A DNA stretch of 64,000 nucleotides from Synechococcus sp. HK05 (GTDB taxonomy: Bacteria; Cyanobacteriota; Cyanobacteriia; PCC-6307; Cyanobiaceae). Positions 17,222 to 28,389 of this stretch are shown here, one piece after another. Where the stretch lies: NCBI RefSeq assembly GCF_019104765.1, contig NZ_JAHRXJ010000004.1:186001-250000 (forward strand), given 5' to 3'. Below the pieces are notes generated by a model, which did not search any database, was not told the DNA's origin, and saw only the letters and a list, made by a program, of their open reading frames with translations. The translations under genes and the position numbers were made by a program. Numbering within the stretch: the first letter of the stretch is position 1; each line of letters begins with the position of its first letter.

Positions 17222-18679
17222 ATGGCCCTGCCCGATCTCACGCGTCGCACCAAGATCGTGGCCACCATCGGCCCTGCCACCGAATCTCCGGAACAGCTGC
17301 GCCGCCTGATTGAAGCGGGCGCCACCACGTTCCGCCTCAATTTCTCCCACGGCGACCACAGCGAGCACGCCGCCCGCATCCGCACCATTCGCCAGGTGGC
17401 GGCGGAGATGCAGGTGCACATCGGCATCCTCCAAGACCTGCAGGGCCCGAAAATCCGCCTCGGCCGTTTCAAGGATGGGCCCATCACCGTGGCCAAAGGT
17501 GATGCCTTCACCCTCACCTCCCGCGATGTCGCCTGCACCCAGGAGATCGCCACCGTCACTTACGACAAGCTGGCGGATGAAGTGGTCTCCGGCAGCCGCA
17601 TCCTGCTCGACGACGGCCGCGTGGAGATGGTGGTCGATCGCGTCGACAAGGCCGAACAAACGCTCTACTGCACGGTGACCGTGGGCGGGGTGCTCTCCAA
17701 CAACAAGGGGGTGAACTTCCCCGATGTGCAGCTCTCGATCCGCGCCCTCACGGACAAGGACCGCACGGATCTGGCCTTCGGCCTGCAGCAGAACGTGGAT
17801 TGGGTGGCGTTGAGCTTCGTGCGCAACCCCTCCGACATGGAGGAGATCAAGGCCCTGATCGCGTCCCACGGCCACAACACCCCGGTGGTGGCCAAGATCG
17901 AGAAATTCGAAGCGATCGATCAGATCGACGCGATCCTGCCCCTGTGTGATGGGGTGATGGTGGCCCGCGGCGACTTGGGCGTGGAAATGCCCGCCGAGGA
18001 GGTGCCGCTGCTGCAGAAGGAGCTGATCCGCAAGTGCAACGGCCTGGGCATTCCGGTGATCACCGCCACCCAGATGCTGGATTCGATGGTGAGCTGCCCC
18101 AGACCCACCCGCGCGGAGGTGAGCGATGTGGCCAACGCGATCCTGGATGGCACCGATGCGGTGATGCTCTCGAACGAGAGCGCCGTGGGTGATTACCCGG
18201 TGGAAGCGGTTGCCACCATGAGTCAGATCGCACGCCGCATCGAACGCGATTACCCGCGCCGCGAGAACGACGGCCAGCTGGCCTCCACCATTCCCAACGC
18301 GATCAGCCACGCCGTGAGTTCGATTGCGCGGCAACTCGAGGCGGCCGCCATCCTGCCCCTCACCAAGAGCGGTGCAACGGCCCGCAACGTGAGCAAGTTC
18401 CGGCCCAGCACGCCGATCCTGGCGATCACCAGCGAAACCAAAGTGGCCTCCCAGCTGCAGTTGGTGTGGGGTGTGCACCCCCTGCTGGTGGACGACGCCG
18501 AGAACGCCACCGCCAGCTTCAACCGCGCGATGGAGATCGCCAGCGAGCAAGCGCTGCTGCGCGATGGCGATCTGGTGATCCAAACCGCAGGCACCGTGGC
18601 CGATGTGAGCGGTTCCACGGATCTGGTGAAGGTGAGCATCGTGGGCAAAGGCACGGTGCTCGACCCCGCAATTCTCTGA
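17222..18679 (+). CDS. pyk: Pyruvate kinase
   Basis: A 485-residue enzyme converting PEP and ADP to pyruvate and ATP. TRRTKIVATIGPATESPEQL at residues about 7-26 is the family start, FRLNFSHGDHSEH holds the Arg/Asn phosphate site, MVARGDLGVEMPAEEVPLLQ the Mg-binding and catalytic region, and TATQMLDSM the PEP loop. It is the short cyanobacterial form without the C-terminal PEP-utilising domain. It diverges from the MazG-like gene and is followed 44 bases later by a permease gene. Confidence 0.97.
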   Translation: MALPDLTRRTKIVATIGPATESPEQLRRLIEAGATTFRLNFSHGDHSEHAARIRTIRQVAAEMQVHIGILQDLQGPKIRLGRFKDGPITVAKGDAFTLTSRDVACTQEIATVTYDKLADEVVSGSRILLDDGRVEMVVDRVDKAEQTLYCTVTVGGVLSNNKGVNFPDVQLSIRALTDKDRTDLAFGLQQNVDWVALSFVRNPSDMEEIKALIASHGHNTPVVAKIEKFEAIDQIDAILPLCDGVMVARGDLGVEMPAEEVPLLQKELIRKCNGLGIPVITATQMLDSMVSCPRPTRAEVSDVANAILDGTDAVMLSNESAVGDYPVEAVATMSQIARRIERDYPRRENDGQLASTIPNAISHAVSSIARQLEAAAILPLTKSGATARNVSKFRPSTPILAITSETKVASQLQLVWGVHPLLVDDAENATASFNRAMEIASEQALLRDGDLVIQTAGTVADVSGSTDLVKVSIVGKGTVLDPAIL

Positions 18680-18723
18680 GCAGGCTTGCAGGATGGTGAT
18701 CCTGCAGCGCTGAGCTGAGCACG

Positions 18724-19953
18724 ATGGCCGCAAAACTGGCGATGGCTGAAACCGTGGGGATGGCCCTGGCCACCCTCAAGGCCAATCGCCTGCGTTCCCT
18801 GCTCACGATGCTCGGCATCGTGATTGGCAATGCCTCAGTGATCACCCTGGTGGGAGTGGGCCGCGGAGCCCAGAACCTGGCGGAGGGGCAGCTCAACACG
18901 CTCGGCGCCAACGTGCTGTTTGTGGTGCCCGGCAACAACGACAGCCGCCGCCAGGGCATCGATTTCCCCAAAACCCTCGTGCTCGAAGACGCCGAGGCCA
19001 TCGCCGAGCAGGTGCCTTCGGTGAAGCGGGTGGTGCCCCAGATCACCCTCAGCGCCGTGCTTCAGGCGGGGGCCAAGAGCTCCAGCGCCACCGTGTCGGG
19101 CATCACGCCCGACTTCCTCACCGTGCGCCGTTTTGAAGTGGCCCAAGGGCGCTTCATCGACCAGCGGGATCTGGATGGGGCGCGCAACGTGGTGGTGATC
19201 GGCCCGGACCTGCGCGACAAGTTGCTGCCGATGGGATCGGCGATCGGCAAGCAGCTGCGCATCCGTGATCAGAGCTTTGAGGTGATCGGGGTGATGGCGC
19301 CCAAGGGTGCCGTGTTCGGCCAGAACCAAGACGAGGCCGCCTACATCCCGCTCTCCACCATGGTGAGCAAGCTTTCAGGCCGCGATCCCACCTATGGCGT
19401 CAGCCTGAACTTCATCAGCGTGGAAGCCCGCGATGAAGCGAGCACCGGCGCAGCGAAGTTTCAGATCACCAATCTGCTGCGCCAGCGGCACAACATTTTG
19501 CGGGAAGACGACTTCGCGGTGCGTTCTCAGAAAGATGCGCTCTCCATTGTGGGCACCATCACCGGAGGCCTCACCTTGATGCTGGGCGCGATCGGCGCGA
19601 TCTCCCTGCTGGTGGGTGGCATCGGGATCATGAACATCATGTTGGTGTCGGTGAGTGAGCGCACCTCCGAAATCGGGCTGCGCAAAGCCATCGGTGCACG
19701 CAGCAGCGATGTGCTCGCTCAATTTCTGGTGGAAGCCCTGGTGCTCTCCAGCCTCGGCGGCGTGATCGGCAGCGCCCTGGGCCTGTCAGCCGTCGCGGCT
19801 GTCGCCGCGATCACCCCCCTGCCTGCGGCGATCGGCGGCACAAGCGTGCTGATCACCGTGGGACTCTCAGGCTCCATCGGCCTGGTGTTTGGGGTACTGC
19901 CGGCCAGGCGCGCCGCACGGCTGGATCCGATCACGGCTCTGCGCAGCCTTTAA
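18724..19953 (+). CDS. MacB/FtsX-type ABC transporter permease
   Basis: A 409-residue permease of the MacB architecture: first span at LRSLLTMLGIVIGNASVITL (about residues 23-42), a large periplasmic domain (about 55-270), then three spans in the last 130 residues including LLVGGIGIMNIMLVSVSERT, a classic FtsX-domain motif, and EIGLRKAIGAR, the coupling helix to the ATPase. MacB/DevC-like permeases drive efflux of peptides, lipids or siderophores with an ATPase and an MFP partner. No ATPase or MFP gene lies next to it, so partners must be elsewhere. Confidence 0.9.
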   Translation: MAAKLAMAETVGMALATLKANRLRSLLTMLGIVIGNASVITLVGVGRGAQNLAEGQLNTLGANVLFVVPGNNDSRRQGIDFPKTLVLEDAEAIAEQVPSVKRVVPQITLSAVLQAGAKSSSATVSGITPDFLTVRRFEVAQGRFIDQRDLDGARNVVVIGPDLRDKLLPMGSAIGKQLRIRDQSFEVIGVMAPKGAVFGQNQDEAAYIPLSTMVSKLSGRDPTYGVSLNFISVEARDEASTGAAKFQITNLLRQRHNILREDDFAVRSQKDALSIVGTITGGLTLMLGAIGAISLLVGGIGIMNIMLVSVSERTSEIGLRKAIGARSSDVLAQFLVEALVLSSLGGVIGSALGLSAVAAVAAITPLPAAIGGTSVLITVGLSGSIGLVFGVLPARRAARLDPITALRSL

Positions 19954-20083
19954 GCAACCCTGACCGCGAGGCAATAAGAAAGAAAATCGAAAGAAGCCTT
20001 CGATCGCCCTAAACGGTTTCAACTGCGACCATCGCTCCGATCAGGGAATGGCTTCATAAGGTTCCCTTTCGGCAATCCTTCCC

Positions 20084-20392
20084 TTGGCGCAGCTCACCTG
20101 TGGCTACCGAAACAGCAGCGATCGAATGGTGATCGTTCGCTGCATCGGCCCGGATGAGTTCTTCCTCGAGCGGGTGGTCTTCCCGTTCGAGCTGCTCAGT
20201 TTTCTGGCTCCACCGGAATCGATCGTTCAGATCTGGACCCACAGCCTGGGGGGCGCTGAATTGCGTGAAAGCATCGAGGTTGAAGACTTGTGCGTGGACC
20301 TCTCCGGGCTGGAGAGCGCCAGCGAGCCCGCGGCACCGGCCGCCATGGCGGACAGCGCAGGCATGGCCCTGGATTGGCAGCAAGCCTCCTGA
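20084..20392 (+). CDS. DUF1830 family protein
   Basis: A TTG start at 20084 gives 102 residues. The segment LTCGYRNSSDRMVIVRCIG followed by ERVVFPFELLSFLAPP matches DUF1830, a small cyanobacterial family (C-x-Y-x-N ... ERVVFPxxxLxFxAPP). It is a single beta-rich domain of about 70 residues with an Ala/Ser tail. Function unknown. An alternative start would be the ATG within SSDRMVIV, but that would delete the conserved C-x-Y-x-N motif. Confidence 0.8.
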   Translation: MAQLTCGYRNSSDRMVIVRCIGPDEFFLERVVFPFELLSFLAPPESIVQIWTHSLGGAELRESIEVEDLCVDLSGLESASEPAAPAAMADSAGMALDWQQAS

Positions 20393-20438
20393 ATGAGAGC
20401 CGATTGGGGCTGAGAATCCCGATCCCGGCAGGAGCCGC

Positions 20439-20452
20439 TTTACACTTGTAAA
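20439..20452. promoter_or_regulatory. Perfect 14-bp palindrome upstream of ftsH
   Basis: TTTACACTTGTAAA reads the same on both strands and ends 26 bases before the ftsH ATG. This is the position expected for a promoter or operator. It resembles half of an HLR1 (RpaB) TTTACA element, but as an inverted rather than direct repeat. No regulator can be named from the sequence. Confidence 0.4.
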
Positions 20453-20478
20453 CATCTCCACCTGCTTCTGAGGCGGCT

Positions 20479-22437
<1,959 letters not shown>

Positions 22438-22450
22438 TCCAAGCCTCACC

Positions 22451-22477
22451 GCCCGCGCCCTGCGCGGGCTTTTTTTT
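22451..22477 (+). terminator. Rho-independent terminator of ftsH
   Basis: A GC stem GCCCGCGC / GCGCGGGC around a short loop (22451-22469) is followed directly by eight T. It starts 13 bases after the ftsH stop. Confidence 0.92.
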
Positions 22478-22552
22478 GCATCAACGCCTTTCAAGCTCGA
22501 GCAGCGCCGCCGCAGGCTGAGCAAACTGCGCAGCAACGCGCACGCCGCCGCC

Positions 22553-24124
22553 GTGAACCTCAGCCGCCGCAATGCCCTCCAGATGCTCGGAGCCACAGCA
22601 GGCTTCGGCGTGGCTGGAGCGATGGGCGTGGTGTCGCCCTCCAGGTTGAACGCAGCACCGGCCGCTGCCGGCCAGAGCCGTGATCTGGAGTTGGCGTACA
22701 TGAGCGCCGGCGAACAGCTGAAGCTGTTCCGCCAGAAGAAGCTCTCGCCCGTGGAGGTGCTCCAAGCCCAGCTGCGGCTCACCGAACAGCGCGGCAAGCT
22801 TGTGAACTGCTTCACCTACCTCCATCCGAAGGAGGCGATGGCGCAGGCGAAGGAATCGGAGCGCCGCTGGCAGCAGGGCAACCCCCGTGCCCTCGAGGGC
22901 ATCACCGTGGCCCTCAAGGATGAGATGGCGGTGAAGGGCTGGCCCATGACCGCCGGCTCCAAGGTGTTCCGCGACCGGGTGATGACCACGAACGATCCGA
23001 TCGTGGTGAAACTGCTGGATGCCGGTGCCGTGCTGCACGCGCAAACCACCGTGCCGGAGATGTATTTCCTCGGGGTGACTTGGAGTGATCTCTGGGGCGT
23101 GACGCGCAATCCCTGGAATCTCCAGTACGCGGTAGGGGGCTCATCAGGCGGCAGCGGCGCCGCGCTGGCAGCCGGACTCACCACCCTCGCCACCGGTTCC
23201 GATATGGGGGGTTCGATCCGGATCCCCTCGGCCTTCAACGGCCTTTGGGGCTTCAAACCGCCCTACGGCCGGGTGCCCGTGGAGCCCAACTACGTGAGCC
23301 TGCTTCCCTCCGTGCTCGGACCCATTGCACGGGATCTGCCCGACATGATCCGCCTGGAAAATGTGATCTCCGGCCCGGCACCAGGGGTGATGAATTCCCT
23401 GCGCCCGAAGCTTGATCTGCCGCTCAGCTACGCGGGGGTCAAGGGCATGCGGATCGCGTACTCCCCCAATCAGGGCTGGGCGCGGGTGAGCGAGAACGTG
23501 CGGCGCAACACCGAGGCCGCCCTGGCGGTGCTGGAGCGCCAGGGGGCCTTGATCACCAAGGTGGATCTGGATCTCGGTGTGAACGGCAACGACATCCGCA
23601 AGGTGCTGCTGGAAGCACTGCTCTCCGGCATTCAGGGGGCCGATATGGCGGATCTGGTGAGCCAGAAGGATCAACTCACCAGCTACGGCCGTCACTTCGC
23701 CGAGCTGGCGGCAACCTCGATGGGACCGGAACAGGCGCGGCATGCAGCGCAGGTGTCGGCCGAGATCTATCGCCGCGTGGACGATCAGGTGTTCCAGAGC
23801 GGCTATCAGGCGCTGATCATGCCCACCCTCACCACCAGTGAAGTGCCGGCTGATCTCGACCCCTTCCGCGACAAGCTGATGGTGGATGGCGTGGAAGTCG
23901 ACCCCCTGGCTGGCTGGGTGCTCACACCGCTCTGGAACCTGCTCAATTGGAACCCCGTGCTGGCAGCGCCCACGGGCCTGGATCCGCAGAACATGCCTAC
24001 CAGCATTCAGATCGTGGCGCCCACCTATGAAGACGCCGTGTGCATGCGGGTGGGTTCAGCCCTGGCCAGCGGCATGCCGCAGCTCTACACCGGCAATCGC
24101 TTCCCCAGCCTCACCAGCAGCTGA
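22553..24124 (+). CDS. Amidase signature family protein with Tat-like signal
   Basis: A 523-residue protein from a GTG start. LSRRNALQMLGATAGFGVAG is a twin-arginine-like signal followed by a hydrophobic stretch and Ala-rich cleavage region, so export is likely. The amidase core has the catalytic Lys in VALKDEMAVKG, the first Ser in GSDMGGSIRIPSAFNG and the nucleophile loop GGSSGGSGAAL (all about residues 120-230), the Ser-Ser-Lys triad. The family hydrolyses amide bonds of varied substrates. With a Tat signal it is unlikely to be GatA. The ftsH terminator separates it from the upstream gene. The downstream minus-strand gene is only three bases away. Confidence 0.9.
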   Translation: MNLSRRNALQMLGATAGFGVAGAMGVVSPSRLNAAPAAAGQSRDLELAYMSAGEQLKLFRQKKLSPVEVLQAQLRLTEQRGKLVNCFTYLHPKEAMAQAKESERRWQQGNPRALEGITVALKDEMAVKGWPMTAGSKVFRDRVMTTNDPIVVKLLDAGAVLHAQTTVPEMYFLGVTWSDLWGVTRNPWNLQYAVGGSSGGSGAALAAGLTTLATGSDMGGSIRIPSAFNGLWGFKPPYGRVPVEPNYVSLLPSVLGPIARDLPDMIRLENVISGPAPGVMNSLRPKLDLPLSYAGVKGMRIAYSPNQGWARVSENVRRNTEAALAVLERQGALITKVDLDLGVNGNDIRKVLLEALLSGIQGADMADLVSQKDQLTSYGRHFAELAATSMGPEQARHAAQVSAEIYRRVDDQVFQSGYQALIMPTLTTSEVPADLDPFRDKLMVDGVEVDPLAGWVLTPLWNLLNWNPVLAAPTGLDPQNMPTSIQIVAPTYEDAVCMRVGSALASGMPQLYTGNRFPSLTSS

Positions 24125-24127
24125 GCC

Positions 24128-24304
24128 TCAGCGTTGATTGCGGCAGCGGTCGGAGCAGTAGATCACCTGCTCCCACACCGCTGCCCATTTCTTGCGCCAG
24201 GCAAAGGGCCTGCCGCACACCGGACAGACCTTGCTGGGCCGCAGGCTGGGCGGCAAACCCTTGCCACCTGGTTTGTCTGCGGAACCACCACGCTTGCGGC
24301 CCAC
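24128..24304 (-). CDS. DUF2256 family small zinc-binding protein
   Basis: A 58-residue minus-strand frame from GTG 24304 to TGA 24128. The C-terminal part [20 protein letters not shown] followed by YCSDRCR is the DUF2256 signature, with two C-x-x-C / C-x-x-x-C pairs expected to bind one Zn. The N-terminus is basic and Gly-rich. Function is unknown; a nucleic-acid-related role is only a guess. It lies 22 bases downstream of clpP on the same strand, so it is probably co-transcribed with it. Confidence 0.88.
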   Translation of the reverse strand: MGRKRGGSADKPGGKGLPPSLRPSKVCPVCGRPFAWRKKWAAVWEQVIYCSDRCRNQR

Positions 24305-24326
24305 GGGCCTGAATCAGCGGAAGGGA

Positions 24327-24923
24327 TCAGACAGCGCGCACCGGGCGCTTGTCGATCACCTTGTCGATCAGGCCGTACTCGGCGGCCTCAGCGGGAGACA
24401 TGAAGAAGTCGCGGTCGGTGTCTTCCTCGATGCGGCTCAGGGGCTGACCGGTGCGATCAGCAAGCTCCTGGTTGAGCTTCTTCTTGAGGTAAAGGATTTC
24501 GTCGGCCTGGATGCGGATGTCACTGGCCTGGCCGCGGGCCCCGCCCAGGGGCTGGTGGATCATGATCCGCGAATGGGTAAGGCTGCTGCGCTTGCCCTTC
24601 GCGCCGGCGCAGAGCAGGAAGGCACCCATCGAAGCGGCCAGGCCCACACACACGGTGTGCACGTCCGGCTTGATGTGCTGCATCGTGTCGAAGATGCCAA
24701 GCCCGTCGTAAACCGAGCCGCCGGGGGAGTTGATGTAGAGGTAAATGTCCTTCTCGGGGTCTTCCGCTTCCAAGAACAGAAGCTGGGCGACGATCCGATT
24801 GGCGGATTCAGCCGTGACGGGCTCACCCAGGAAGATGATCCGCTCGCGCAGCAGACGAGAATAGATATCAAACGCCCGCTCGCCCCGGCCCGACTCTTCG
24901 ATCACGATCGGGATCATCGACAC
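24327..24923 (-). CDS. clpP: ATP-dependent Clp protease proteolytic subunit
   Basis: A 198-residue serine protease. The catalytic triad is visible: Ser98 in GLAASMGAF, His123 in [12 protein letters not shown] and Asp172 in TDRDFFMS. The N-terminus [20 protein letters not shown] is the usual processed form. ClpP tetradecamers pair with ClpC/ClpX to degrade proteins. Cyanobacteria carry several paralogues plus ClpR, and the complete triad rules out ClpR. The DUF2256 gene follows on the same strand. Confidence 0.96.
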   Translation of the reverse strand: MSMIPIVIEESGRGERAFDIYSRLLRERIIFLGEPVTAESANRIVAQLLFLEAEDPEKDIYLYINSPGGSVYDGLGIFDTMQHIKPDVHTVCVGLAASMGAFLLCAGAKGKRSSLTHSRIMIHQPLGGARGQASDIRIQADEILYLKKKLNQELADRTGQPLSRIEEDTDRDFFMSPAEAAEYGLIDKVIDKRPVRAV

Positions 24924-25016
24924 AGGGGGCGTTGCAGCTGGCGGGATCCTACTGAGCTTCAGCCGAGTTCAGCGATCCTCGCGAGCTAGGGTCCCAGCAC
25001 CTCAAGTGATGAGAGC

Positions 25017-25691
25017 GTGGGCGTGGGCCTCACTGTTGCCGATAGCAAGCGTGCCTTTCACAGCGCTTTTCCCTATGTGATCGCCCCCCTCTACCGGCGC
25101 CTGGTGGATGAGCTGCTGGTGGAACTGCATCTGCTCAGCCATCAGAAGGGTTTTCAGGCCGATGGCCTGTTCGCCGTGGGGCTCACCCAGGTGTTCGACA
25201 GCTTCTCGAAGGGCTACCGCCCCGAGGCCCAGCGTGAGCCGCTCTTCCAGGCCCTCTGCAGCGCCAATGGTTTCGATGGCAGCGCGCTGCGCGCCCAGGC
25301 CGAGCAGGCCCGCCAGCAGGTGGGGCACCACAGCCTCGACGAGGTGAAGGGCTGGCTGTCGAACCAGGGGGAAGGCGCACCTGAGCTGATCGGATCGCTG
25401 CTCCGGGGCGTGCAGCGCGACGACTTCCACTACTCGCGCTTGGTGGCCGTTGGTCTGCTGAGCCTCCTGCAGAGCGCCCAGGGGGCCGATGCCCTCGATC
25501 CCCAGGCACTGCGCAGCGCTGCCCATGAGATCGGCGAGGCCATGGGCCTGATCAAAGACCGGGTGGACAAGGACATCAGCCTCTATGCCGGCAACATCGA
25601 AAAGATGAGCCAGGCGGTGGAGCTGATGGAAGAAACGGTGGCCGCCGAACGCCGCCGCCGTGAACGGGCTGCTGAAGGCAGCGCTACCTGA
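25017..25691 (+). CDS. thf1: Photosystem II biogenesis protein Psp29 (Thf1)
   Basis: A 224-residue protein starting with GTG. TVADSKRAFHSAFPYVIAPL at residues about 6-25 and the following YRRLVDELLVELHLLSHQKG are the conserved opening of Psb29/THF1 of cyanobacteria and plants. The C-terminal part is a coiled coil (VELMEETVAAERRRRER). The protein interacts with FtsH proteases and is needed for PSII repair and thylakoid formation, which fits the presence of clpP and ftsH in this region. The last eight bases overlap the convergent minus-strand gene. Confidence 0.94.
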   Translation: MGVGLTVADSKRAFHSAFPYVIAPLYRRLVDELLVELHLLSHQKGFQADGLFAVGLTQVFDSFSKGYRPEAQREPLFQALCSANGFDGSALRAQAEQARQQVGHHSLDEVKGWLSNQGEGAPELIGSLLRGVQRDDFHYSRLVAVGLLSLLQSAQGADALDPQALRSAAHEIGEAMGLIKDRVDKDISLYAGNIEKMSQAVELMEETVAAERRRRERAAEGSAT

Positions 25692-26964
25692 TCTCCAGGC
25701 GTCCACTCAGGGCCGTGGATCCCGACCCGCGCCCCTGTAGCACCAGCTCAGAGGCGCGTTTCACCACCAGGGGCAGCCCGGGCGGGAGCAACTGCAATCG
25801 ATCCAACGCCTGGGGTTGCAACCGCAGCTCCCAGTCAGCTCCTGGCAGCGCCGTGAGCCTGGGTGCCTGATTCGGGTTGGGGCCGAGGAAGAGCAAAAGC
25901 GCATCAGCGTCCAACCAGCGCCAGCCCCCCACCACAGCGGCGTCTTCACGGCTCCACAAGCTCAGACCCGCTGCCGGTTGCGAGCGGCTCAGGCCCTGCT
26001 GCTCGAGGGCAGCACTGAGGTCGCGGAGCCAGCGGTCCCAGAGGGAGCGCTCGCCGGGCAGTTGCACCAAGAGCTGGACGCCGGCTCGATAGGGCCCCTG
26101 CGCTTGAGCCTGGAGCTGAAGGCTGAAGGGTGCACTCTGGAGGCGGCGCACCTGCTCGGGGCCCAGCCCGTAGCGCTCCGCGAGGGCATTGCGCAGCAGG
26201 GCCGTACTCAGCAGCCCCCGCAGCAGCAGCTCGAGACGTTGACCGCGTAGCTCAAGGGGTTGGACCGGATCGGCAGCCTTGGCAAACGACGGCACGGCTA
26301 AGCGAGCAGGCGCAGCCGCCAGCGCATCCGCGCTGGCTTCGGCTTCCCCTTGCCAGAGCAGGGCGCGGTTGTCGCTGCGGAGGGTGATGCAGCCCAGTTG
26401 GAGCGTCATCGCCAGAGGCGCCAGGGGGCCAAGCATCTGGGCGAGAGCGGCTGGATTCCAATGCACGGCCTCCTGCTGCAACAGCGCCTGGCTGCAGCGC
26501 TGATCGAGGCCACGCGGCGGTCGGCGGCGCAGCTTGAGCTGCTGCTCGAGCAGCTGACGGGCCAGGGGGCTCGGGGCGACCACGATCAGATCGTCCACCC
26601 GCAGCCCATCGGCCGGCAGGGGATCGCCGGGGGTGGCCGAGAACACCAAGTAGGCACCGGCATCAGCGTGAGGGCCCCAGAACTGCCACCACAGGCGCCG
26701 CTGGGCGCGCCAGTAGCGCTCGGCAAGCTCCGGCCCAAGCCGTTGCTGCCAAAGGGCCGGAGCCGGTTGCGCCGGCCGTGCCGCAAAGCTCTGCAGCAGC
26801 GCTGCATCGGGCATGAGGCGATCGAGGCCGCTGGCCAAACGGCGGGGCACCAACAGCACCAGCGCAGCCGGAATCAGCAGCAGGGCCGCACTGGTGAGGG
26901 CGGTGACCCGCAAGGGCAGATCCCGCAGAGCCAGGGGTTTCAGGGCGAAAGGCTTCAGACGCAC
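25684..26964 (-). CDS. Predicted membrane-anchored protein, function unknown
   Basis: GTG at 26964 gives 426 residues; the frame stays open further into cofH but that part is antisense-like sequence. One N-terminal membrane span (RVTALTSAALLLIPAALVLLVP) follows a short basic N-terminus. The rest is a large Leu/Ala/Arg-rich extracytoplasmic region with alternating strands and helices. It vaguely recalls cyanobacterial DUF3352-type proteins, but I cannot confirm this. The start overlaps the cofH stop region by ten bases, so it is part of the petN-cofH transcription unit. Confidence 0.72.
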   Translation of the reverse strand: MRLKPFALKPLALRDLPLRVTALTSAALLLIPAALVLLVPRRLASGLDRLMPDAALLQSFAARPAQPAPALWQQRLGPELAERYWRAQRRLWWQFWGPHADAGAYLVFSATPGDPLPADGLRVDDLIVVAPSPLARQLLEQQLKLRRRPPRGLDQRCSQALLQQEAVHWNPAALAQMLGPLAPLAMTLQLGCITLRSDNRALLWQGEAEASADALAAAPARLAVPSFAKAADPVQPLELRGQRLELLLRGLLSTALLRNALAERYGLGPEQVRRLQSAPFSLQLQAQAQGPYRAGVQLLVQLPGERSLWDRWLRDLSAALEQQGLSRSQPAAGLSLWSREDAAVVGGWRWLDADALLLFLGPNPNQAPRLTALPGADWELRLQPQALDRLQLLPPGLPLVVKRASELVLQGRGSGSTALSGRLEIR

Positions 26965-28202
26965 GCCAGACCTGCCCCGTAGAGCGTGGTGCGCTGACGC
27001 ACCGGGCGCTGAAGCGAACCAGCGGCACTGCGCAGAGCCTCCACCGATTGGGCCGTGCCACCGAGAGCTCCGGCGGCACTGGTGATGCTCTCCTCCATCA
27101 GGGTTCCGCCCAGGTCGTTGCAGCCCCAGCGCAGCGCTTCGGTCGCCCCAGCCAGGGTGAGCTTCACCCAACTGGGCTGGTGGTTCACGATCCAGCGATC
27201 CAGCAGCAAGCGAGCCTGGGCCGTAAGGGCCAGCATCTCCTCAAGATCAGGCTGATCGCGGCCCACGCGCTGCCGCAAGGGCGCTGGCGCCTGCGCACCG
27301 ATGAAGGGGAGCAACACGAACTCGCTGAACCCACCGCCGTGATGCTGCCAGGCCACCTGCTGCAGGGCCACCAGGGTGAGGAGATGGGCCGCGCGCTGGC
27401 GGGAGGATTCAATGTGGCCTGCCATCAAGGTGGCGGTGCTGCGCAGCCCACTGCGATGCACCTGGAGCACCACAGCACACCACTGGCGAGCACTGAGCTT
27501 TTCGGGGCACAACCGGGCGCGCACCGACTCGTCCAGCACCTCCGCAGCAGTGCCGGGAATCGAACCGAGGCCGGCGTCGCGCAGTCCATCGATCACCGCC
27601 TGAAGCGGCACTGCATCCTGCTCAGCGATAAAGAGGAGCTCCTGCGGCGAAAACGCATGCAGGTGCAGCCCCGGAGCCGCTGCCTGCAGGGCCTGCAACA
27701 GACCCTGGTAGTAGCGAAGCGTGGAACCGTCGAGGCGGGCATCAGGATTGAGGCCCCCCTGGACGCACAACTCGGTCGCCCCAAGCCGAGCGGCGGCGGC
27801 GGCCCGCTCCTGCAGGGTGTCGAAGCCATGCCAGTAGGCCCCCGCCGCGCCGGGATCGCGGCGAAAGGCGCAGAAGCTGCAGTGCTGCAGACAGTGGTTG
27901 GTGAAATTGAGGTTGCGGTTCACCACGTAGGTCACCGTCTCCCCCACCAGCTCCTGACGCAACCGATCCGCCTGCTGACGCAGTGCTTCTGATGGCGGCA
28001 CAGCCAGGAGACGATCAGCCAGGCCCATGCTGCTGGCACTGACTGGATCGAGACTGAGCTGAACCGAGAGCTCACATTGGAGCGCATCGCTCCAATGGGG
28101 TGGATGGCCCTGTAAAGGGAGCTCTGGCGGCAAAGGAGCGGGGAGAACCTGCTCCGCCATACGCCAGGCCCAGGGGTCCAACCACTCCTGTGGAGCGATC
28201 AC
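26955..28202 (-). CDS. cofH: 7,8-didemethyl-8-hydroxy-5-deazariboflavin synthase subunit CofH
   Basis: A 415-residue radical-SAM enzyme. Cys104, Cys108 and Cys111 (CLQHCSFC) form the 4Fe-4S motif, preceded by VVNRNLNFTNH, and GGLNPDARLDGSTLRYYQGL is typical of CofH. With CofG it makes 8-hydroxy-5-deazaflavin, the antenna chromophore of cyanobacterial photolyases. CofG is not in the window. Its start overlaps the stop of the upstream small membrane-protein gene, and a membrane protein gene follows. Similar radical-SAM relatives (MqnE/MqnC) exist, but the cyanobacterial context favours CofH. Confidence 0.9.
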   Translation of the reverse strand: MIAPQEWLDPWAWRMAEQVLPAPLPPELPLQGHPPHWSDALQCELSVQLSLDPVSASSMGLADRLLAVPPSEALRQQADRLRQELVGETVTYVVNRNLNFTNHCLQHCSFCAFRRDPGAAGAYWHGFDTLQERAAAAARLGATELCVQGGLNPDARLDGSTLRYYQGLLQALQAAAPGLHLHAFSPQELLFIAEQDAVPLQAVIDGLRDAGLGSIPGTAAEVLDESVRARLCPEKLSARQWCAVVLQVHRSGLRSTATLMAGHIESSRQRAAHLLTLVALQQVAWQHHGGGFSEFVLLPFIGAQAPAPLRQRVGRDQPDLEEMLALTAQARLLLDRWIVNHQPSWVKLTLAGATEALRWGCNDLGGTLMEESITSAAGALGGTAQSVEALRSAAGSLQRPVRQRTTLYGAGLACV

Positions 28203-28387
28203 CGCAGGGCCTTGGATTTGGTGCGGGGCTTGCTAGGGGCTGCCACAGGCTGTTGACGCCGACGACGATCACGCCACTCGACCGTGGAGAGATAGATCAC
28301 CCCTCCACTCACGAACACCAGCAGGGAGGCCGCCAGGATGGCCAGCACGTTGTTGAGCGTGAGGCCAGCAACAACAACGTCGCTCAC
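28199..28387 (-). CDS. Small single-span membrane protein between petN and cofH
   Basis: A 62-residue protein with one transmembrane helix (LNNVLAILAASLLVFVSGGVIYLS) and a strongly basic C-terminal tail (RDRRRRQQPVAAPSKPRTKS) that should stay in the cytoplasm by the positive-inside rule. It starts two bases after the petN stop and its stop overlaps the cofH start. Similar size and topology are common among accessory proteins of photosynthetic complexes, but I recognise no named family. Confidence 0.75.
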   Translation of the reverse strand: MSDVVVAGLTLNNVLAILAASLLVFVSGGVIYLSTVEWRDRRRRQQPVAAPSKPRTKSKALR

Positions 28388-28389
28388 GT

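Noticed and set aside
17222-18733. Very long minus-strand open frame antisense to pyk
   Set aside because: Only the last 330 bases (16832-17161) match a known family (MazG). The rest is His/Arg-rich antisense translation of pyk, as expected in GC-rich DNA.
26965-27171. N-terminal extension of the membrane protein into cofH
   Set aside because: Composition changes abruptly and the sequence overlaps the conserved CofH C-terminus; GTG 26964 precedes a proper membrane span.
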